Shown here in pieces: positions 16,701 through 24,739 of a stretch of DNA of 64,000 nucleotides (positions are counted from its first letter, which is position 1; every line of letters starts with the position of its first letter). Under the pieces are notes generated by a model. It was given only the letters and a program-made list of their open reading frames with translations, had not been told where the DNA came from and made no database searches. The position numbers and the translations under genes are program-made. The stretch comes from Galbitalea sp036499165 (GTDB lineage: Bacteria; Actinomycetota; Actinomycetes; Actinomycetales; Microbacteriaceae): assembly GCA_036499165.1 (NCBI GenBank), contig DASYEE010000182.1, positions 30,777 through 94,776 of the forward strand, in the 5' to 3' direction.

Positions 16701-17018
16701 TTAGCGAAGCGCCCTGGCGATCTTCGATAGCGCCCAGCCCGCGGTAGCAATCAGCGGGATCGCCACGGTGACGAGCACGATCAGGTTCGGCTGGAAGGTG
16801 AGTGTCTCACCGCGCCGCACATACGCGCCGACGGGGATAGCTGATCCGCCGCCGCCTCCTCCGCCGTTGTCGTCCTGGTCACCCCCTCCTCCGAAGCCGT
16901 AGGTCACGATCGCGACGGGAACAAGTTCTTCGCCGTCGATCTCGATCTTGTCCCCGTACGCCAGCGCGACGCCGCGCGACGGGACCGTGTCTGCAAGTCG
17001 TTCGATCAGGGATGCCAT
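16701..17018 (-). CDS. GerW/YtfJ-family (sporulation-protein-like) protein
   Basis: 105 residues from the ATG at 17018, with GAGGA seven bases upstream. MASLIERLADTV...GVALAYGDKIEIDGEELVPVAIVTYGFGGG is the YtfJ/GerW domain, followed by an Asp/Gly-rich linker (DQDDNGGGGGGG) and a C-terminal hydrophobic segment (residues about 77-95). In Bacillus the family affects spore germination, but many non-sporulating actinobacteria carry short versions of unknown role, and this one may be membrane-anchored. It is divergent from the NUDIX gene. Confidence 0.75.
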   Translation of the reverse strand: MASLIERLADTVPSRGVALAYGDKIEIDGEELVPVAIVTYGFGGGGDQDDNGGGGGGGSAIPVGAYVRRGETLTFQPNLIVLVTVAIPLIATAGWALSKIARALR

Positions 17019-17064
17019 GCCTTCATCCTCGCGCACGGTCGCCGCGCGGGGAAGGATGGATGTC

Positions 17065-17526
17065 ATGGCACCCGTCCGCAGCGCAGGCATCCTCCTCTGG
17101 CGACGGGGCGATTCGGGCCTCGAGGTGTTCATCGCCCACATGGGTGGCCCCTTCTGGTCGAAGAAGGATGCCGCGGCGTGGTCGCTCCCGAAGGGCGAAT
17201 TCCTCGAGACAGAGGACGAACTAGCCGCGGCCAAGCGCGAATTCCTCGAAGAGATCGGAGTCGCCTCCCCCGCGCTCGAGTACACGCGGCTCGGCGAATT
17301 TCGCCAGTCATCCGGCAAGATCGTTGTGGCCTTCGCGGCGGAGTCCGACCTCGAGGTCGACCGCGCCGTCAGCAACACGTTCAGTGTCGAGTGGCCACCG
17401 CGCTCTGGTCGCCTGCAGGAGTTTCCCGAGATCGACGACGCCCGCTGGTTCGCCGTGCCGGAGGCCCGCACCCGCCTCGTGAAGGGCCAGGTGCCCATCC
17501 TGGACGCCCTGCTGGCGCACCTCTAA
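17065..17526 (+). CDS. NUDIX hydrolase
   Basis: 153 residues. The NUDIX box is complete: GEFLETEDELAAAKREFLEE then IGV, matching G-x5-E-x7-R-E-x2-E-E-x-G-U, near residues 45-67. The enzyme hydrolyses a nucleoside diphosphate linked to some other moiety using a divalent metal. The start AGILLWRRGDSGLEVFIAHMGGP resembles the diadenosine-polyphosphate/MutT-like subgroup. The ATG at 17065 has GAAGGA eight bases upstream. It is convergent with the aldo-keto reductase across a palindromic gap. Confidence 0.9.
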   Translation: MAPVRSAGILLWRRGDSGLEVFIAHMGGPFWSKKDAAAWSLPKGEFLETEDELAAAKREFLEEIGVASPALEYTRLGEFRQSSGKIVVAFAAESDLEVDRAVSNTFSVEWPPRSGRLQEFPEIDDARWFAVPEARTRLVKGQVPILDALLAHL

Positions 17527-17543
17527 CCTGCCCAGCAAAATGA

Positions 17544-17596
17544 GCCAATACGGACGATCTGTACCTGCCACGGCAGGCCATCTTGTCTGTATTGGC
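17544..17596. repeat. nested hairpin in the NUDIX/AKR convergent gap
   Basis: The outer 12-base arms GCCAATACGGAC (17544-17555) and GTCTGTATTGGC (17585-17596) pair with one G-U. Inside is a second perfect stem, CCTGCC-ac-GGCAGG (17564-17577). It lies between two convergent genes and may act as a bidirectional terminator, although no T-run follows. The architecture resembles the element at 35671-35718. Confidence 0.6.
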
Positions 17597-17616
17597 CCAG
17601 ATTGGTAAGAGAGCGC

Positions 17617-18453
17617 TTAGCTCGGAATCCAGTTGAACTCGTCGGGGTTCGGGCCGGTGCGCTCGTTCTTGTTGAGTGCGGTGATGGCCGCGAGATCCTC
17701 GCTGGTGAGCTCGAAGTCGAAGAGCTCGAAGTTCTCGACGACACGGCTGTGCGTGACCGACTTCGGGAACACGATGTCGCCCCGCTGGATGTGCCAGCGC
17801 AGGGTGACCTGCGCCGTCGACTTTCCGACGCGCTCGGCGATCGCCTGGATGACCGGGTCGCCCAGCACTCCACCCTGGGCGATCGGAAACCACGCCTCGT
17901 TACGGATGTCGTTGTCGAAGTCGAAACCGCGGACGTCATCCTGTGTCAGGTACGGGTGGATCTCGATCTGGTTGACCGCCGGAACGGTATCGGTCTGGTC
18001 GAGCAGCCGACGAATGTGGTCTGGCTGGAAATTGGAGACACCGATCGCTCGCACCCGACCGCTCGCCTTGATCTCCTCCATCGCCTTCCAGGTGTCGACG
18101 TAGTCGCCGACGGCCGGCAGCGGCCAGTGGATGAGGAACAGGTCGAGATAGTCGAAGCCGAGCGCCTCGAGGGTGCGATCGAACGCCGCGAGCGCCGCAT
18201 CCCGCTCGTGGAAGCCATTGTTCAGTTTGCTGGTGACGAACACCTCTTCGCGCTTCAGCCCGGATTCACGCACCGCCTCGCCGACGCCCTGCTCGTTGCC
18301 GTACATCTCGGCAGTGTCGATGTGCCGGTAGCCGACCTCGAGGGCGTCGAGTGTCGCAGCACGAGTGTCGGCCGGCGGAATCTGGAAGACGCCGAACCCC
18401 AGCTGGGGAATCTCGACGCCGTTGTTCAGGGTGAGGTTGGGGATGGAAGCCAT
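17617..18453 (-). CDS. aldo/keto reductase (2,5-diketogluconate reductase type)
   Basis: A 278-residue AKR with an intact catalytic tetrad: D46 in HIDTAEMYGNE, Y51, K76 in VTSKLNN and H109 in LIHWPLP. The LNNGVEIPQLGFGVFQI opening and length are typical of the AKR5-like bacterial group annotated as 2,5-diketo-D-gluconic acid reductase. These reduce carbonyls with NADPH and often have broad specificity. It is monocistronic and divergent from the serine hydrolase. Confidence 0.9.
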   Translation of the reverse strand: MASIPNLTLNNGVEIPQLGFGVFQIPPADTRAATLDALEVGYRHIDTAEMYGNEQGVGEAVRESGLKREEVFVTSKLNNGFHERDAALAAFDRTLEALGFDYLDLFLIHWPLPAVGDYVDTWKAMEEIKASGRVRAIGVSNFQPDHIRRLLDQTDTVPAVNQIEIHPYLTQDDVRGFDFDNDIRNEAWFPIAQGGVLGDPVIQAIAERVGKSTAQVTLRWHIQRGDIVFPKSVTHSRVVENFELFDFELTSEDLAAITALNKNERTGPNPDEFNWIPS

Positions 18454-18524
18454 GCCTCAACGCTACTGCGCCTGAGCGCTCACCGAATGCCCCTGCAGCC
18501 CACCCACGGCACTAGCGTTGTCTC

Positions 18525-19481
18525 GTGACCGATTCCCTCCCGCGCTCGACCGCAGCCGAAGCCGGCATCTCCCAGGCAGCGATTGACGCGTTCGAGAACG
18601 CGCTCGAGCAGCTCGATTCCATCCACAGCTACATGGTGCTGAAGGGCGGAGCCGTGATCGGCGAGCGGTGGTGGGCGCCGGCAGGTCCAGAAGTGCCGCA
18701 CGTCATGTGGTCGGTGAGCAAGAGCTTCACCTCGACGGCCGTCGGCATCCTCATCGACGCCGGCAGCCTGACGCTCGACACGAAGATCGTCGACCTGTTC
18801 GCGGATGTCGTGCCAGCGGAGCCGGGCGAGTGGCTATCGCAGCTGAGCGTGCGGCATCTCCTCACGATGACCACCGGCCATGATGACGAGTCGCTGCCGA
18901 CCGCCGACCGCGAGGGCGACGTCGACTGGGTCGGGCACATCCTCGACCAGCCGCTCGTCTACGAACCGGGCACCCACTTCCAGTACAACAGCGGCGCGAG
19001 CTATCTGCTCTCTGCGATCGTGCAGCGGCTGACCGGCGCGACACTTCTCGACTTCTTGCAACCGCGACTGTTCGCTCCGATCGGCATCGAGGCCCCCACC
19101 TGGGAGCTGAGCCCGCAAGGCATCAGCGTCGGCGGCTGGGGCCTCAGCCTGCGAACCGAAGACCTCGCGAAGTTCGGCCAGCTCTACCTGCAGCGCGGCG
19201 TGTGGAACGGCGCACAGGTCATCCCAGAGGAGTGGACATACGCCGCGACCTCCTGGCAGGTGCCGAACGGTGACCCGACCGAGCCGGACGACTGGACGCA
19301 GGGCTATGGCTACCAGTTCTGGGTGTGCCGCCATGGCGCCTTCCGCGGCGACGGCAAGGATGGCCAGCTCATCGTCGTGCTGCCGGAGCAGGATGCCGTG
19401 GTCTCGATGACCGCAAAGATTTTCGATATGCAGGAAGAGCTCGACGAGATCTGGCGCCATCTGCTCCCAGCGCTCAGCTAG
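18525..19481 (+). CDS. serine hydrolase, beta-lactamase/class C fold
   Basis: A 318-residue protein with the SxxK motif S63-V-S-K66 in MWSVSKSFTS, and a YNSGASYLLS segment near 150 that supplies the Y-x-N/S motif. It lacks a signal peptide, suggesting a cytosolic esterase or peptidase rather than a secreted beta-lactamase. The start is a GTG at 18525. Its TAG stop shares the bases CTAG (19478-19481) with the stop of the convergent winged-helix gene. Confidence 0.85.
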   Translation: MTDSLPRSTAAEAGISQAAIDAFENALEQLDSIHSYMVLKGGAVIGERWWAPAGPEVPHVMWSVSKSFTSTAVGILIDAGSLTLDTKIVDLFADVVPAEPGEWLSQLSVRHLLTMTTGHDDESLPTADREGDVDWVGHILDQPLVYEPGTHFQYNSGASYLLSAIVQRLTGATLLDFLQPRLFAPIGIEAPTWELSPQGISVGGWGLSLRTEDLAKFGQLYLQRGVWNGAQVIPEEWTYAATSWQVPNGDPTEPDDWTQGYGYQFWVCRHGAFRGDGKDGQLIVVLPEQDAVVSMTAKIFDMQEELDEIWRHLLPALS

Positions 19482-20560
19482 CCGGTCACGAACTCCGCAT
19501 AGCGCTTCGCCGCCCGCGCAACGCCCCTCTCGAGCGCAGCACTCGGCGCCTCGAAGTACTCTGGCTCGATCTCGCCTGTCCTCGACCTGGCGGCCCTGCG
19601 CCAGGTGCCGACAATTCGCCCCTTGGCAACGATTGTCGGAAGGAAGATGCCATTGCTGCCCGGTACGATCCGCTCTGCATGGGCCGCGGCGAGGGGCAGC
19701 GAACGATCCTGGTATGCGAGCAGGTATTCGTCGAAACCCGGAAGCAGGTGGATGCCTGAGCCGGTCGTCGAGGCATGCGCGGCATCCCACTCGTGAGCGG
19801 AGGCGAAGTACTCGTCTCCGCCGAACGACAGCGAAACGAGCTCATCGCCAGCGAGGATGACACCGGCTCGTGCGTCGGCCAGCGTGAGCTTCGACCACCA
19901 GGCAAAATCGCGCACCGTTGCGAGCCCGTGGCTCGCGAAATACCGCAGCACGAACTCCCGCAGCGACTCCTCTCTGTCGAGCACGCGCCGATTGCTGATC
20001 CACTCCTCCACCAGGACGAGTGCCTGCTGCGTTCCCGCCGGAGGGCCCCAACAGAGGATCTGCCGCTGGCTGAGGTAGAAGATCACGTGGTAACCGCGCT
20101 GGCCCTCGGGCGAAATGCCATTGGCGTCCAGCAGCTTCATGAAGTCGTCGCGCGAGAGCGCGTTACCCCCAGAAAGTGCGTCGATCGCCACCCGCTCGGC
20201 GCGCGCGAGGATGGCTTCATCGAGGCCGAGCCCGCGGAAGCGAGTGCTCGCCGACTGCAGCATCCTCGCGGCGGTGAGGTCGAGCATCCAGCCGAGGTCT
20301 TCCGCAGCGACGAAGTGCAGCGTGCCTCGCATCGGCAGGGTCCGCACGACCCCGCCGGACGCGAGCGAAGCGAGGATGTCCGACCGCGTCGCGCCCGCCG
20401 TACGCAACCCGATCGCCCAGAGCGCCTGCGCGAAATCCTGTGCCTGCATCGCCAGCGAGTGCCGAACCGTGTCTGCGACTGTGCCTCGCCCGATCGGATC
20501 GATGCGCCCGGACCACTGCCGGGATCGCAGCACGTCTCGAGCAGTAACGGCGATCGTCAT
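19478..20560 (-). CDS. winged-helix DNA-binding protein, HTH_42/AlkZ-like
   Basis: About 360 residues from the ATG at 20560 (MTIAVTARDVLRSRQWSGRI). RHSLAMQAQDFAQALWAIGLR, the TLPMRGTLHFVAAEDLGWML motif and the C-terminal LLPGFDEYLLAYQDRS are diagnostic of the HTH_42 family. These proteins have tandem winged-helix domains; AlkZ/YcaQ members are DNA glycosylases that unhook crosslinks. This shorter actinobacterial branch (often just called winged-helix domain protein) lacks a proven activity. It overlaps the convergent serine hydrolase by 4 bases. Confidence 0.8.
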   Translation of the reverse strand: MTIAVTARDVLRSRQWSGRIDPIGRGTVADTVRHSLAMQAQDFAQALWAIGLRTAGATRSDILASLASGGVVRTLPMRGTLHFVAAEDLGWMLDLTAARMLQSASTRFRGLGLDEAILARAERVAIDALSGGNALSRDDFMKLLDANGISPEGQRGYHVIFYLSQRQILCWGPPAGTQQALVLVEEWISNRRVLDREESLREFVLRYFASHGLATVRDFAWWSKLTLADARAGVILAGDELVSLSFGGDEYFASAHEWDAAHASTTGSGIHLLPGFDEYLLAYQDRSLPLAAAHAERIVPGSNGIFLPTIVAKGRIVGTWRRAARSRTGEIEPEYFEAPSAALERGVARAAKRYAEFVTG

Positions 20561-20641
20561 CCGGCCAGTATGCCGGTGACCCCTGACACTTCGGTGCCTC
20601 GATCGCACCGTGTTCGCCGTGCGAGAACCAGGCGGTTTTCG

Positions 20642-20668
20642 TTAGCACTCACGCGTGCAGAGTGCTAA
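20642..20668. promoter_or_regulatory. CIRCE element (HrcA operator)
   Basis: TTAGCACTC (20642-20650), nine bases, then GAGTGCTAA (20660-20668) is an exact match to the CIRCE consensus TTAGCACTC-N9-GAGTGCTAA bound by HrcA. It lies 88 bases upstream of the hsp20 ATG. The match is perfect across all 18 arm positions. Confidence 0.95.
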
Positions 20669-20678
20669 ATTTGTTCAT

Positions 20679-20699
20679 GTTGAGTCATACCGACTCAAC
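20679..20699. promoter_or_regulatory. HAIR element (HspR operator)
   Basis: GTTGAGT (20679-20685), seven bases, then ACTCAAC (20693-20699) matches the HspR-associated inverted repeat CTTGAGT-N7-ACTCAAG except for the outermost base of each arm. It begins 10 bases after the CIRCE element and covers the probable promoter of hsp20. Confidence 0.85.
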
Positions 20700-20707
20700 T
20701 TTAGAAT
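20680..20707 (+). promoter_or_regulatory. probable sigma-70-type promoter of hsp20
   Basis: TTGAGT (20680-20685) and TAGAAT (20702-20707) are separated by 16 bases, a reasonable -35/-10 pair. The -35 coincides with the left HAIR arm, so HspR binding would block polymerase. HrcA on CIRCE would sit immediately upstream. Confidence 0.55.
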
Positions 20708-20755
20708 CTTAGCGTGACACTGCCGGTCGGCAGGCCACCCGAAGGAGCCAAAGAA

Positions 20756-21151
20756 ATGTCTGTTCTCTTCAAGATGCCGATCGACCTCTACCGCGACGGC
20801 GACCACTACACCCTGAACGCTGACCTCCCCGGCGTCGACCCGAAGTCGGTCGATGTGGATGTCGACGGCCAGGTTCTGACCATCCGCGCCGAGCGCGTCG
20901 CCCCGAGCGTCGAGGGTGCCCGCTGGCTCGCTCGCGAGAACCGCAGCGGCTCGTTCCTGCGTCGCCTCACCCTCGGTGAGGGCGTCGACAGCGAGAACAT
21001 CAGCGCCAGCTTCGACGCCGGTGTGCTGAGCGTTCGCATCCCGGTCGCCGAGAAGGCGAAGGCTCGCAAGATCGAGATCGCAGGACCCGCGGTTGCTGCC
21101 GCTCCTCGCAAGGCTTCGGTCAAGAAGGTCGAGACCCCGGCCGCTGCATAG
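20756..21151 (+). CDS. hsp20: Hsp20/alpha-crystallin small heat-shock protein
   Basis: A 131-residue small heat-shock chaperone. The alpha-crystallin domain runs from residue about 9 (DGDHYTLNADLPGVDPKSVD) to VLSVRIPVAEKAKARKIEI, and contains the ADLPGV and A-x-x-x-G-V-L motifs. The C-terminus is an Ala/Lys tail without an obvious I-x-I anchor. It holds unfolding proteins in the cytoplasm under heat or redox stress. GAAGGAG precedes the ATG at 20756. Regulation is unusually clear, with a CIRCE and a HAIR operator upstream and a strong terminator downstream. Confidence 0.93.
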   Translation: MSVLFKMPIDLYRDGDHYTLNADLPGVDPKSVDVDVDGQVLTIRAERVAPSVEGARWLARENRSGSFLRRLTLGEGVDSENISASFDAGVLSVRIPVAEKAKARKIEIAGPAVAAAPRKASVKKVETPAAA

Positions 21152-21165
21152 CGACTGGCCCACAA

Positions 21166-21205
21166 GGGTGCCGTGACGAGAAATCGTCGCGGCATCCTTT
21201 CGTTA
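21166..21205 (+). terminator. rho-independent terminator after hsp20
   Basis: A 14-base stem, GGGTGCCGTGACGA (21166-21179) with TCGTCGCGGCATCC (21184-21197), closes a GAAA tetraloop and is followed by TTTCGTT. It lies 14 bases after the hsp20 stop and may also serve the convergent SRPBCC gene. Confidence 0.85.
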
Positions 21206-21754
21206 ACAGGTCATTCGCGACGCAGGGTTCGTCCCGGCGGCCCTTCCCGTGCCCTGGCGCTCGACCTCTGCGACGATGCCGGGCAGTACTCGTCGCATGT
21301 ACGGGCCCCAGAGCAGTTTCACGATCGCCGCGAGGATGACTCCCCCGCCCCGTCTCGGAAAGAACGTGTAACTCCAGCGCACCTCGGTGCCTGCGTCCAC
21401 CGCGGTAAACGTCCACTCCGCTCGGGCGTGGTCGACGAGTCTGCCGAAGAGCTTCTGGAAGTCGGTGAGGTTGTAGGCGAAGAAGTCGTTCGGTTCGACG
21501 TTCGTGATGTGCTCGATCACGCTGCCGCCATCGGAGAGCATGAGCTGCCTCGTCTGGCCCGGCTTGTTCCAGGTCGCAGGCTGGTCGCGCACCTCGGTCA
21601 CGGCGGGCAGGAGTCCCGATTTCGGGTAGAAACCGACCGGCGTGAGCGGCGTCGCGATAGCGAAGGCCGTGGCGGGTGTGACGCGCGCGACCTGCCGCGT
21701 CGTGGCATTGAATCCTCGTGACACGCTTGCCCCCTCGCTGTCGTTAACCGACAT
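21203..21754 (-). CDS. SRPBCC-family protein
   Basis: A 183-residue protein with the helix-grip pattern of the polyketide-cyclase/SRPBCC superfamily: VTPATAFAIATPLTP near residue 25, VIEHITNVEPNDFFAY near 80, then AEWTFTAVDAGTEVRWSYTFFP and a long C-terminal helix (LLWGPYMRRVLPGIVAEVERQ). The ligand is unknown. AGGAG lies 11 bases before the ATG at 21754. It is convergent with hsp20 across the terminator. Confidence 0.75.
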   Translation of the reverse strand: MSVNDSEGASVSRGFNATTRQVARVTPATAFAIATPLTPVGFYPKSGLLPAVTEVRDQPATWNKPGQTRQLMLSDGGSVIEHITNVEPNDFFAYNLTDFQKLFGRLVDHARAEWTFTAVDAGTEVRWSYTFFPRRGGGVILAAIVKLLWGPYMRRVLPGIVAEVERQGTGRAAGTNPASRMTC

Positions 21755-21845
21755 TCGTCACCACGCTCCTTTCCGATTGCACTGCTTCGGTTGTGAGGCC
21801 GATCGACGATCCGCCTGGTCGACCTGGAGCTGATCGACCTCCTCG

Positions 21846-22703
21846 CTAGTCGACGGTGGAGGTCCAGCAGTCGAGGATCCGGTCGCCGCCCGCCCACCCA
21901 CTCTTCGATGGGTAGTAGTAGAAGGTCGAGACCGTCTTCGTGCGGTACTTGTCACGGCAAACCTTTGTCGCGAAAGCGTCGATCGACCCCCGGGCCGGGT
22001 AGTCGCCGCTGGTGTTCGACGGGATAGTCTCGGTCAGCTGGCGCGTCCAGTCCGGCGACCCCGTGCAGTCCGCGTAGACGGCACCCGCGCTGGTCGGGCC
22101 GTCCTTATGACCGGCCGGGTCATCCACGCAGTAGCCGAATTTCTTCGGTGTCGAAGCGAGCTCTGCCGTCAGGATGCCGAAATCTGCTGGCAGTGCCGTG
22201 AGCCTGGGGGCCGCGATCGTGCTCCCGAGCTCGATCTCGGACACGTCGCAACGCACCCAGCGCGCGCCACGCTCCCAGGCCGAGACCGACGGCAGCTTAT
22301 AGGTCGGCACGAGGAGCACGGCGTCTCGCGTCATGTTCGGCATGATCTGTCTCTGTCGGTCGACGCAGGCTGTGCCCGCCGCGGCATCCACTTCCTCGCT
22401 CACATGGCCCGGGGTCCCGACCCACGAGCCCGTGAAGGTTCCCTTCACCTTCTCGACGGCGACGGTGTACGACTGGTGCGTCTCGGCACAGGGCACCCCG
22501 GAGGTGCGGCCGGAGGTCGGGGTCGTCGAAACGTCGGCGAAGGTGGCGCTCCAGCACTGGCCGACCTTGGGTTTCGCGGCCGAGTCCGCGAACCTGTTGC
22601 CGAGCTGGTTCACAAACGTGACGGGCGCGCATCCACTCGTCGCGAGCCCCGTCAGAAGGATGACCGCGGCAAGAGCCAGCACCCTGCCCCGTCGTGTGCG
22701 CAC
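21846..22703 (-). CDS. septum-formation-type lipoprotein
   Basis: About 285 residues from the GTG at 22703 (AGAGG seven bases upstream; an upstream GTG at 22736 is possible). The N-terminus RTRRGRVLALAAVILLTG then LATSGC is a lipoprotein signal with the modified Cys at 25. The mature part has paired modules of KVGQCW...PCAETHQSYTVA and CTGSPDWTRQL...CRDKY, spaced Cys residues typical of the actinobacterial septum formation/DUF4190-associated domain, whose real function is not established. It is probably anchored outside the membrane and disulphide-bonded. Confidence 0.75.
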   Translation of the reverse strand: MRTRRGRVLALAAVILLTGLATSGCAPVTFVNQLGNRFADSAAKPKVGQCWSATFADVSTTPTSGRTSGVPCAETHQSYTVAVEKVKGTFTGSWVGTPGHVSEEVDAAAGTACVDRQRQIMPNMTRDAVLLVPTYKLPSVSAWERGARWVRCDVSEIELGSTIAAPRLTALPADFGILTAELASTPKKFGYCVDDPAGHKDGPTSAGAVYADCTGSPDWTRQLTETIPSNTSGDYPARGSIDAFATKVCRDKYRTKTVSTFYYYPSKSGWAGGDRILDCWTSTVD

Positions 22704-22805
22704 CGCCACCCCTCTCGCGCGTCGCACGTCCAGCACGCGACGCCAGTCACATTACCGCGACCAACGCTCGCCGCCACGCCCCACACCGGGTGCCATAGTT
22801 GAGCC

Positions 22806-23465
22806 ATGGTGCGCGTGTACACGGCGGCGCAGATCCGCGCGGCAGAGGCTCCGTACCTCGCTGCGGGAGTGCCGCTCATGCAGCGAGCGGCAGATGGCCT
22901 CGCCGCCGCGATCGCGGGCATGCTGCCCGGTTCGGTGCTATTGCTGGTCGGAGCGGGCAACAACGGCGCGGACGCCCTCTGGGCTGGTGCGAGACTCGCG
23001 GCGGCGGGCGTGGATGTCGTGATCGTGCCGACCACGGATCATCCCAACCCGGAGGCTCTGGACGCCGCCCTGAATGCCGGCGCCCAGCGACGCGACGCCG
23101 GTCACGTCGTCGACCTCTTCCTGGCGACCGACATCGTGGTGGACGGAATCCTCGGCATCGGAACCAACGCGAACCCGGCCTTGCGCGGCACCGCGCGCGA
23201 GGTCGTGGAAGCGATTCTCGGCGCACGGGCGCGCCACGCGCATCCGGTGGTCGTCGCCGTCGATATTCCGAGCGGAATAGATCCTGACGACGGCAGTGTG
23301 CCGGACCCGTCCGTGCTGCGGGCCAGCCTCACGGTGACGTTCGGCGGGCTGAAGGCCGGGCTGTTCATCGAGCCCGCTTCTGGCTATGTGGGCGAGGTGC
23401 GCCTCGTCGAGGTCGGGATCGAGGGCGACCTCGCCGTGCTCGAGCTCACTCGGCCGGAAGAATAG
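22806..23465 (+). CDS. nnrE: NAD(P)H-hydrate epimerase (YjeF N-terminal domain)
   Basis: A 219-residue stand-alone YjeF-N domain. MVRVYTAAQIRAAEAPYL, PLMQRAADGLA, LLLVGAGNNGADALWAGARLAAAG (N-x-G-D-A-L), and VVAVDIPSGIDPDDG are all family motifs. The enzyme interconverts R- and S-NAD(P)H hydrates so that a separate dehydratase (NnrD) can repair them. The dehydratase domain, fused in many bacteria, is absent here and must be elsewhere. The downstream alpha/beta hydrolase starts four bases after the stop, suggesting an operon. Confidence 0.9.
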   Translation: MVRVYTAAQIRAAEAPYLAAGVPLMQRAADGLAAAIAGMLPGSVLLLVGAGNNGADALWAGARLAAAGVDVVIVPTTDHPNPEALDAALNAGAQRRDAGHVVDLFLATDIVVDGILGIGTNANPALRGTAREVVEAILGARARHAHPVVVAVDIPSGIDPDDGSVPDPSVLRASLTVTFGGLKAGLFIEPASGYVGEVRLVEVGIEGDLAVLELTRPEE

Positions 23466-23469
23466 AGCC

Positions 23470-24249
23470 ATGCTCCCCGGCGTCTCTCCCGATCCCGTCT
23501 TTGTCATGTCGGCCGATGGGCTGAAGCTCGCCACGTACTCCTGGGGAGACGACGACGCGCCGGTCGTCGTGCTCGCCCATGGGTTCGCGTCGAGCGCCGT
23601 GGTCAACTGGCTCGCGACCGGCTGGGTGCGCGACCTCACTCGCGCAGGGTTCCGGGCGATCGCGCTCGACCAGCGGGGGCACGGGCTGAGCGACAAGCCG
23701 CACGATCCGGGCGCGTACACGATGCAGAACCTGATCGCCGATCTCACGAGCGTCATGGACACCTACCTGGTGGACGACGCCAGGTTTGCCGGCTATTCTC
23801 TCGGAGCGCGGGTCGGCTGGCAGGCGGCCATCGACCTTCCGAATCACATCTCGCGAGCGGTGCTCGGCGGAATTCCGGACGGCGACCCGCTCACCCGTTT
23901 CGAGCTCGAACACGCTCGCGCGTTCATCTCCGGCGGGCAGCCGGTCGAGGATCGACTGACGCGCACGTACCTCGACATGGCCGCTGGCATCCCGGGCAAC
24001 GATCTCGCCGCGCTCGTCGCGCTGGTGGAGGGGATGCGCGGTGGCCTGCAGCCCGATCCGGCGAACCCGCCCACCCAGCCACTTCTCTTCGCGACGGGCA
24101 GCGACGACCGCATCGTCGGAGCATCCCGCTCGCTGGCCGCAGCCGCGCCCCAGGGAAGCTTCTTCGAGATCCCCGGACGTGGGCATTTCAACGCGCCGAC
24201 CTCGCGGGCGTTCAGGGATGCGGCCATCGCGTTCCTCTGCAGCGACTAG
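23470..24249 (+). CDS. alpha/beta-fold hydrolase
   Basis: A 259-residue alpha/beta hydrolase. VVLAHGFASSAVVNW (residues 34-46) supplies the oxyanion HG, ALDQRGHGLSDKP follows, and the nucleophile is S110 in GYSLGARVGW. The acid is likely D in GSDDRIVGAS and the base H in PGRGHFN near the end. The substrate is unknown. It begins four bases after nnrE, so translation is likely coupled. Confidence 0.88.
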   Translation: MLPGVSPDPVFVMSADGLKLATYSWGDDDAPVVVLAHGFASSAVVNWLATGWVRDLTRAGFRAIALDQRGHGLSDKPHDPGAYTMQNLIADLTSVMDTYLVDDARFAGYSLGARVGWQAAIDLPNHISRAVLGGIPDGDPLTRFELEHARAFISGGQPVEDRLTRTYLDMAAGIPGNDLAALVALVEGMRGGLQPDPANPPTQPLLFATGSDDRIVGASRSLAAAAPQGSFFEIPGRGHFNAPTSRAFRDAAIAFLCSD

Positions 24250-24355
24250 AGCGCGACGCCGAGACTCCGGGCAGGAAGTTCTCGCGGACTGTCGATTGGA
24301 GGCTGGCCCACTCGTCATAGGAGTGCCAGTATCGACCAATCGGAAGGAACCTCCC

Positions 24356-24733
24356 ATGCAGTACTCACTTCTCGTCATGAGCCAGGAGGCGCAGGACGCC
24401 GAGATCGACGAGGAGACCCTCGCCTGGGGCCGCGCCGCGTTCGACGCCTACGCGAAGTCGCTCGATGCGGCCGGTGTCCTCGTCTCCGCCGACATCCTGC
24501 AGCCGGTCGCGGTGTCGACGACGGTCAGCGTGCGCGATGGAGCAACGCAGGTGCAGGATGGCCCGTTCGCCGACACCAAGGAGCGCCTGAACGGCACGTT
24601 CGTGCTCGAGGTGCCTGACCTGGACGCCGCGATCGCCTGGGCAGGGAAATGCCCGGGAGCGCAGTACGGTGCCGTCGAGATCCGTCCATCAGCCGTGATC
24701 TTCCACGACGGTGAGTGGCACAGTGCGCTCTAG
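24356..24733 (+). CDS. YCII/DGPF-domain protein paired with an ECF sigma factor
   Basis: A 125-residue YCII-related protein (ferredoxin-like fold). It contains VQDGPFADTKERLNGTFVLEV, the DGPF motif that names the actinobacterial group associated with ECF42 sigma factors. GGAAGGA precedes the ATG at 24356. The sigma gene begins six bases after the stop, the standard ECF42 arrangement. DGPF proteins are the usual transcriptional targets of the linked sigma factor; their biochemical role is unknown. Confidence 0.9.
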   Translation: MQYSLLVMSQEAQDAEIDEETLAWGRAAFDAYAKSLDAAGVLVSADILQPVAVSTTVSVRDGATQVQDGPFADTKERLNGTFVLEVPDLDAAIAWAGKCPGAQYGAVEIRPSAVIFHDGEWHSAL

Positions 24734-24739
24734 CCGCAC

